Positions 26,101-35,200 of a DNA stretch of 64,000 nucleotides are shown here, piece after piece. Source of the DNA: Chrysemys picta bellii (lineage: Eukaryota; Chordata; Testudines; Emydidae); assembly GCF_011386835.1 (NCBI RefSeq), contig NC_088798.1, forward strand, positions 8,246,001-8,310,000, read 5' to 3'. Within the stretch, counting starts at the first letter, position 1. Each line of letters starts with the position of its first letter. The notes beneath the pieces are model-generated. The model did not search any database and was not told where the DNA came from. It worked only from the letters and a program-made list of their open reading frames with translations. The position numbers and the translations under genes are program-made.

Positions 26101-29100
26101 GGGGCTGCTGGCCTGCCCTGCGAGCTACGGAGTCCAGGGCAGCCACGGGGCGGGGTCGGAGGTCTGGGGCTTCCAGCCAGCCCCGTGGGGTCAGGGGCTT
26201 GGGGCACCCGCCCAGGCCCATGAGCTCCGGGGGCAGTCACATGGCGGGGGTACAGGGTGGGCAGCCGGTGGGGTCGAGGCTGCCACTGCTCTGCCATTCG
26301 GCCCCGATAACACATTGTGGGCCACATATGTGGCCCACAATGTGTAATAAGTTGAGAATCACTGATTTAAGCTTTGGCACTAACTAGCCCTCGTTTGAGT
26401 TGATAGATGCTATTTATGGGGGAGCACTACTATTTACCCTACCCAAGAACATACCTATACCTTATAATACAAATAGACTACATGATCCCTAGCCTCCCCC
26501 ACGCCCCTTTGCAAACGTATTTCAGACATGACAACAAAGAGTCTCATAGGTCAGAAAGGATGGGGCTACATAGACTAAGTTCTTTGGAGAAGTGACCATC
26601 TTTTTGTTATGTGTGTACACAGTGCCTAGTACTGTGGGGCCTTGATTCATAACTGCGGGCTCTTACGTGCTACCACAATACAAATATCACTAAGACACAG
26701 AGAAGACTAAAACAGCAAGATTGAGTAAAGAAGTTAGATTGGTTCATTTGATGATGGAAAACATCATTACAGATGACTATCGATTAGCTTCTTGTAGGCA
26801 TCAGGAAAAAGGGGGTCTCTAATGGGGTTCTCTCCCCACATTAGCCTTGACAGGGTGAAGGCAGGTTGAGAAATGGGCTAATAAACTATCAGTCCACCGC
26901 TGAGAGGAATTGGATGGCTAAGCAATCTCCTGACTAATGGAGGGAGCCCAGCTGCGGAAGAACCAGCTGGGCTGGATTTATAAAGACAGGAAATTACCTG
27001 AAGAGGGGCTGCTGGGAACGTCTGAAGTCATTCTCTGGGAGAAGTGTTTGGAGGCTACAGCGACAGGTAGCCCATAGTTACTCCCTGGATGGGTGGGGAG
27101 TTAGGAGGCTAGCAAACCCAGAGAGAAGGCAGCACCAGATGGTAAGGAAAAACTGCCTTTCCCTGAGCCTAAGGTCTAAAAGAGAAGAGATCTTGACTGC
27201 TGACTAGAGGGTCCCCCTGCCAGCCACTGAGGAGTGGCACTGGGGGGCAGTGAAAGGGAAGACTACCTGAGGTTGCTAGGGAGAAAAGCTTTGGTGACCT
27301 GGAAGGGGAGAACACATCATGACCTGGTCAGACAGCTGTGTCATGAAGAGGCAGCAGCTCATGGAGTGCGAGAGGTGCTGCAGACTGGCAGAGAGAGATG
27401 GAGTGCAACTGTGGGAAAGGGAGCTGACCTGGCGAGTTACTCTCCAAAGTGACCAGGAGGAGGTGCCATCTTAGGGGTGAGGGGAGGACCCCGTCACAGG
27501 GGTTTTAGAAGGGATTTAAGAAAAGGTAGTGGTCTTGCAGAGCAGGCATTGGAGAGGGTAAGAAGAAATAATCTGAAAGAAGCAATCTTCATGCTAATAA
27601 GGCATCAAGGCTGGCATCACTACTGGAGAAGAGAACGCGTGGGGTAACTCCGCAAGAGACAAGGTTGGACAAACTGGCAGGGGGTGGAGTTGTGGAAGAT
27701 CTTTAAAGAAAACAAGAAGTTTGAACTTGATGTAGTCAAGAAGGGGAAGCCAAAAGCTGAATTCAACAAGATGTAGGGATGGCCAGATTGACAGGCAATG
27801 TATATCATCTTAATGGCTGTGTTTTGTACTGACTAGAGAGGGGACTTAGTTGGAAGGTCAGAGAGGAGATGACAGGAGACAATAAGGGCCTGGACAACAG
27901 TTTTAGCTTGGTGGGCATAAAGATAAGGATAGATATTAGAAATGCTACAGAAATATTAGGATTCAGAAAGTCTCAATGTCAAGGGCAAAAGAGAGGACAG
28001 TTTAAGATGACCCACGTTTTGGGCCTCAGATGGTAGGTCTCCAATCCCCCCCACACCCAAAAATGGGGGGAGTTAACAGAATTTAGGAGAAAGATTGTTT
28101 GGGCCATCATAAAATTTAAATGGTTAGTGAGACATAAAAGGAGGTGATGATGGTCAAGCAGTTTGGAAGATTGTTTTGTTCCATCCAAACCTGATTAGGA
28201 GCAGAAAGATGAATGCATGAGTTGGCACTTGAAGTCCTGAGTGGATGAGGTCTGCCAAAAAGGTGACATTAAAGAGAGTCCTATGAGACCTATAGAGAAA
28301 GGGGAGAGGAGGATGACACACTGGAGGAATGGCAGAGGAGTAGAAGGAGAACTAGGAAAGCACAGCATCATGAAAGCTAAGGGAGAACAACATCAAGCAA
28401 GAGTATGATCAACAAATGTCAAAAGCACATAGGATTGTGAAAGGTCACAAAGGATGGAGTACACATGCTGGGAATTGGCCTGGAGAAGACTGACAGACCT
28501 TGGTTGAAAGCAGTTTCAATGGAGTGGAAAGAACAGAAGCCAGATTGGAAAGGACTCAGAGTGGAATTGGGAGAGAAAACTAGAGACCGTGGTTGTAGTC
28601 TGCCTGCTTGATAGACTTGGAGGTGAAGGGGGAAAAGGAAGATAGGCAGGAAGATGGAGTCAACTTATTGAGGATGGAGATCAAGGCATGCTTGTTTGAT
28701 AGAAAGAAGGAGCTGGAGGACAGAGGTTAAGGAGGAGGGAGCAATCCTGTATTAACATAGGAATGGATTACATAAACTAAGTCTCCTCCTTCTCTAATTT
28801 CTGTGTCTGAAATCCTACATCAAGGCTGGCTCTCCTTTAGTAACTTTAACAATAAAATATACTGACAGAGTATGGGTGTGAGCTGCTCCCACTAAACACC
28901 AAAATTCTCCAACTTCAGTGAGAATAGGGGCAGGTCTTAAGAGTAAGACTCGAGTTTGAATGCACAAATTTGTTAGTGAATCACAACCTTGATATGGGGG
29001 AGAGGGATAGCTCAATGGTTTGAGCACTGGCCTGCTAAACCCAGGGTTGTGAGTTCAATCCTTGAGGGGGCCACTTAGGGATCTTGGGCAAAATCAGTAC

Positions 29101-29166
29101 TTGGTCCTGCTAGTGAAGATAGGGGCTGGACTCAATGACCCTTCAGGGTCCCTTCCAGTTCTATTA

Positions 29167-29201
<35 letters not shown>

Positions 29202-32200
29202 TGATTTGGATAATGATCTACAGCAGAAACCATATTAACATGCATACTAATTTGAAGTCAGTTGTCTCAAACCTGACAACACTGCTACATATCATAATTT
29301 TGTGAGCCTTTGTTTACCAGTACTCTGCAGTGGCACCTTTGGAGCTATTCTGGCTGATTGAATAAATCAGTATGGTGCAATAAAATTAATAAATATATAA
29401 AACTGTAGATAGTGGGGAAGAATCAGAAAACATCTAATAAAAATGTTAGTTCAAAATTCATGCCCACAAGTCTATACTAAGCATAGTAGAGTTTTAATCC
29501 TGGCTCCTACATTTAATCATTAGTTGATGTTGAATAATTCACCTTCTCTGTCTTGGTGTCCCCCATCTATGCTTGCATACCTCACAGGGTGGTATGGAGA
29601 TTAGTTAGTTAATGCTTGTACAGTGCTCTGAACATATAAACCTTCATGGTTTACAATTATGGAGAAACTCCTTTAATCCTTACTGAAACCCACTGCAGTA
29701 TTTTTTAGAAATTTAGAATTTTTTAAAAATTGAAAACAAATAGCACATTTTAAAATAAGTCCTATCCTGTATATTTCAGTTGTTATATCCACCTATACAA
29801 CACCTTATGTAGGGGCTGAGGATTAGTTGTTATTTAAGAACTTTACAAATGAAGAGTGCTTTACAGCAACAATTAACATTATTTATAATGACAATTCCTC
29901 TTTATAAAGTGCATTTTGAAACCTCAGACAATAAGAACTACTAGGCTGGAAACCAACTCAATAAACTTGGCTATGGTTTGGCTGCCTGCCTGCCTTGCTA
30001 GAACACTTCTGAAGGGGCTCTAATGACCACAAGACCACAAAGCGGTGGAAATGCTGCATTTCAGCTGCACCAGAGGGTTAAGACCTCGAGCACCCCACCA
30101 CAAAGGGAGTCTCCCCAGTCACCTACCCATCAGAGACTCCGAAGGCAAGAGGAGAATGGACTGGAGGAGTAGCCAGCAGATGTACACACTGTGTGAGCCC
30201 ATATAGAAAAGTAGTAACAGTGTTAATATTGGATTCATAATACATTAACATTTAAAAAAAAAATAGTTTGGCCACTATCTTTTCTTAAATACTTCAGTGG
30301 CACTAAGGTAACATTATGGAGAAATGCCTTTAAAAAAGTTAAGAGGAAAGTGTTTTTCAATTGCTTTAGAATAACAAAAACATCAACTTCCATTCATTTA
30401 TTTTTGCTCCCATAAAACTGGTAGATGCTTTTAATTGTTAAATGTTGTAATTAATTGTAGGCACAGTCTTATTAAATCCTCAAAAATAAGTAATTTTAAT
30501 GGAAATGTCACTACAATATTTCAAGCACAACTCCATATGGTAGGAGAGACAAGTACCACTTACTGTTACTGAAAATGACCTGTACTACTATTTTTTTTTT
30601 TTAACAATTAAATTAGCTTTTGAAAGTTAATATTGGGACAGGGCTGGGGGAAACCAACTGTGATGCCACATTCTAATCGGTGTTCAGATCAGAGTATGGG
30701 GCCAAGTGTCACTCATGCCAATGCGTATGACATTGGAGTACTATATAAGCCTGTGTAGGGATTCATATGCCATATACCCACTTAACTGCAAGAGTAAGGG
30801 GAAAGGTTTATAAACAAACAGTGTGTGTTTGGGATATCTTTATATTATGCCAACCCTCACGATGTCCGAACAGTGCACATAGAAGAAATGCACTGAGTAG
30901 CAACAGAATCACAACAATGCAAATAGGAGCTTCAAGCCAACTTTGTATACACCACTTCCCTGACCAACACTCTGCATTCTGGATGCACCTCAGCATCTAG
31001 CCTTATATATTTTCAATCACTGTAGTCCTTGTGCAAATATTTCCCTTCCGATTAACTACTGCCCTCAGAGTTCCTCACCTGTACGTCCAAAACAAACAAG
31101 TATCTCAATTTCTCAGCCCATTTCCACCCTGCCCCCACTCAAACCTCCAAGTGTCATGCTGTGACAAGGTGAATGGAAGTTTTAAATGCCCCTGAAACAC
31201 AGCAAAACATTTCATCATGAGATTTAAAGGCTGTCTTAAAAGTCATCTAAAATGAGTTAAATTTGATAGGTCTATCTTAGTATGGGACACAGCCTAAGCC
31301 ATCCCCAATGGGCAAGGACAAGTGTGTGGAAACAAAGACTGATGAAACTGGAGTATATAAAACCAGTTTGGATAGGGGGTAAGAATCTGAGGTAGCTGTG
31401 TTTGTTGTGGTCATGTGGCTGGGAAATTTTGAGGACAGTAGCCAGAGTACAGAGATATTTATTGTAGCCAAGGAAAGTATGTTTCCAACTAGAAGATATT
31501 CCCTTTTAACTTGATAATGACAATAGTCTGAGGTAATAAACAGTGAGACCTCTGCTTCTGAATTGTTTTTCTTTTAGCCTAGTATATGGTTACCTGTAGC
31601 AGGGTGACCATCCGCTCCAGCCGAGAAGGAGTTGGAAAAGCCCTGCAGAGGGCTGGGGCGGGGCCAGGGAGTAAAACCCCCAGCTGATTGGGGCGTGGCC
31701 CCAGTTATAGCCACTTCCCCCAAACTAAGCAACTGGGCCTTATAAGAAGGCCAGGGAAGCCAGAAGAAGCAGCAGCCTCTCTCTAACTTGAGAGGGAGAC
31801 AGGCCTGGCTTCTGGGGAACTCACCCAGGGGACCTAGAGGGAGGCAGGGCTGGGGAAAGGCCTTAGGAGCTAGGAAGCCCTAGGCCAGCAACACCCCAGG
31901 CTGCAGAGCCTGGTTCTAGGCCCACCTAGGTATTGGGCTTGCAGAGGGGCAGCCGGAGGGTGGGTAAAGGCAGCCAGTCCAAACCCCTTGTTGCCTGTGA
32001 TGATCGGCTGATAGACTGCAGGGTGCGGGGGCTAAACAGAGACTGGCAGTAGCCATGACTGAGGTGATGTGGGGATAGGGGGTGGGGGAAAACCCAGCAA
32101 GACTGTGGGGTACTGCAGGAGGCAGAACCCTGAGATAAGGGCACCAGGGTCCTGGGAGGGTCACAGGGGGCCAATGGCAAGCGAATCACCGGCCTGCAGA

Positions 32201-35200
32201 GGGTGCTCCTCGGTTGAAGAGCTAATTCCCAAGGACCACCAGCAGGAGGCGCCGCAGGGCTGAGTCTGTGCTGTGCTACATTACCATTTCATAAGCAGGA
32301 AGGACCCTCTATTTAATCATTTAAGGGCCAATGATGTTACCTGGTATACGATATATGTAACCAATGGCAGAATTTGTCTACAAATATTTTGGATGTGTGT
32401 GAAGAACCTATGAACTACAGACGGATATTGCAGCAAAAAAGGCTAAAAGGACTAATTCTGAGAAAGAGGTCAAAAAGAAAAGTCAAGTAATGGATCATTA
32501 TATGAAGAGGCACCAACCCTTTCTAAAAAGTAAAGTACAAGATGTCACTGTTGCCTAAAATTCTTGCAATTTCTATTAGATACACTATTAACCTCCCATT
32601 TCAAAGTGCAGTGCAGTGTTCCTGTATGCTGTTGTATGGCAACCACTTTTCACTCTAGTGATGAATGAAACAATTCTTCTAGTTTACTTAACAGCAATTG
32701 CCTGTGAACTTAAAGCAGAAGTTGTGACAATCAAGACTTAAAGCGGCTTTCCAATGCTCAGTTTTCTCTAAATTTCTTCTCTGGGTCTGAAACTCTGTCC
32801 TTGGCCTCAATCCCTGTATAACTTTTTCAAAAAGTTTAAGGAAAATCTCTAATTATTGAAGTGTTAAAAGGCGACTTAGTATTTTCCTGCCCCCCATCAA
32901 AGGCTATAACAATTGTGATCCTTTTGAGCATGCTCAGAACATTTTCTCTCTCTTAAAGCAGAGTCCAGTTTTGACAAAACATTTTGATAGCTGTACTGCT
33001 TGTGTAGCAACAGCACTGTCCCTTCCAGTATACTCTTGCCCAGCATGGCCTCACCGGTCTAAGGATTGTTGCTGGAATACTTAAAAAGGGAGAGTATAAG
33101 CATAGGATTGAAATGGTGTGGGTTATGGGCCTGAACATATAGTCACTCCCATGGGGAGTCCCACTGAAGTCACAAGCCACTTATTAATGCACCTAAATAA
33201 GGACTTGCGGCCAACGTTTGAAAACGATTGGCTAAGGCTTTATTAATAACACAGAAAAGGAAACACTTGTTTCAATGTTTCAAAAATCAAATATTTAATT
33301 GTCATTCTTAATGCACATGGGCAATTTATTTTCGCCATTCCCCCCCCATCTCCCTTTAACAAAAATTTTAAAAAAGGCAAGGAAACAAATGCCAAGTTTC
33401 TCAGAATATCATTAAATCACCATTGCACAGACAGGGTTTGATAGTGCAAGCACATATGCACAGGCATGATTTTACTCACTTGACTAGTCCTGTAAAAAGC
33501 AACGTTTTACAGATCCAGAATAACACGGCTACTCCTCTGATACTTTAATAGTCCTGTTAATTCAGTGTATGCAAATTAGCACCACTAAAATTGTGGAAGA
33601 TGTTCTCTGAACATGCTGAGAAATGAGCACATATCTTTTTAAAAAACCCTATTCTTAAAATGTAATATATGAATGACGGCCCTGATCCTGCACTTTGATC
33701 CACACGGGAGGATCCATGCACCTATGCAGAACCCCACAGAAGCTCTGGGTACTCTGCACGGTGCAGGCCCATCTGACTGAAGGACCAAGGCCTATGCATG
33801 TATTTTATATATACATATGCCTTTCAGAATGACACTAAGTTTACATACAATAGTTAACTGACTAGTTAGAGCGCTCTGGAAACCTTGGGGCAGTCGGGGG
33901 AGGGTGCGGGGAGTGATTTCCTACATAAACGTGAATTACTATTACTGACTTGTAAATGAGTAACGAACTCCAATATTCTATTTGCCTGCCATGAGACTTT
34001 AGTCCTGAAACTGTATGCCAATAGAAACATTTTAGAAAGTATTTCCTAACTCTACAATTTGCCACAAAGTAACTGATTTTAAAGCTAACTTGCTGATAAT
34101 TCTATCAGTGCCAAAGCTGATACAGACTAACTCTGCTACCCCCTGATACTTGTATCCACAAAAACAACAAGGAGTCCAGTGACACCTTAAAGACTAACAG
34201 ATTTATTTGGGCATAAGCTTTCGTGGGTAAAAAAGCCCTCACTTCTTCAGATGCATGGAGTGAAAATTATAGATGCAGGCATTATATAATGACACATGAA
34301 GAGAAGGGAGTTACCTCACTGGAGAACCAGTGTTGACAGGGCCAAAGCTGATACATTAACTACAAACCCAAATTCTATTCCCAAGATTTCTAAGTATAAG
34401 ATCAATTTCTCTCCTCAGGCACTAGAAGCTTCTTGGAATAATAAAATAAACATTTAAGCTACAGAGATGGCCAGAAGGGGATAGTTTCAAGAGTAAAACA
34501 ATAATTCTTTGTGTGTAGTGTGTAATTGACTCAGTGGTAGAAAAGTTGGTTTTTACAGAAAAATTCAGGGTTCATATCTTCCATGTACATAACTTAGCAC
34601 TTAATGTCCGAGTCTTCCCTCATATAGCTAACGAGAACATCAAGGGTCCCTGTTCACAGGATAAAAAAAAAATAGTATAAGAAATAGAAACCTTCATACT
34701 TCAGGGGATAAGCCAACAAAAACAACTATGAAAAACTTCCTCTAGGGTCAGGCTACTCCACAATGAGGTTTCTTACACCTTTATCTGAAGAGTATGGGGC
34801 TGGTCACAGCTAAAAAGACAGTACTTATCCTGTATAAGATGGACCACTGCCCTGATTGGAATTGACAATTCCTATGTTCCCACTGTTTTTGGAACATTGT
34901 CAACTCAATGACTTCAGTACAGTTACTTCTGATTTATACTGGTTTGAGAGGGGAGCAGGCTCTACCCTTCTCACAAAACTATATATAAATGTTAAAATGG
35001 GTGTGAATTATCGTTCCTAATTTACACCTGGAAAAATAGGCACATACGTTAAATGACTTGCCTAAGTTCTTGTAATGATGCTTACTCTGTTGTATGATAA
35101 CACCCTGTTAAACAGAACTGGTGAATGATTAAATTCCTGTATAATATGTCTTTAAACAAAAGCTAGCTCTTGTAATGAGTATTTTGTTTCTGATATTTAC

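Noticed and set aside
29169..29199. TA microsatellite as an independent feature
   Set aside because: The 10-bp flanking repeats enclose it together with the SINE, so it is the SINE tail.
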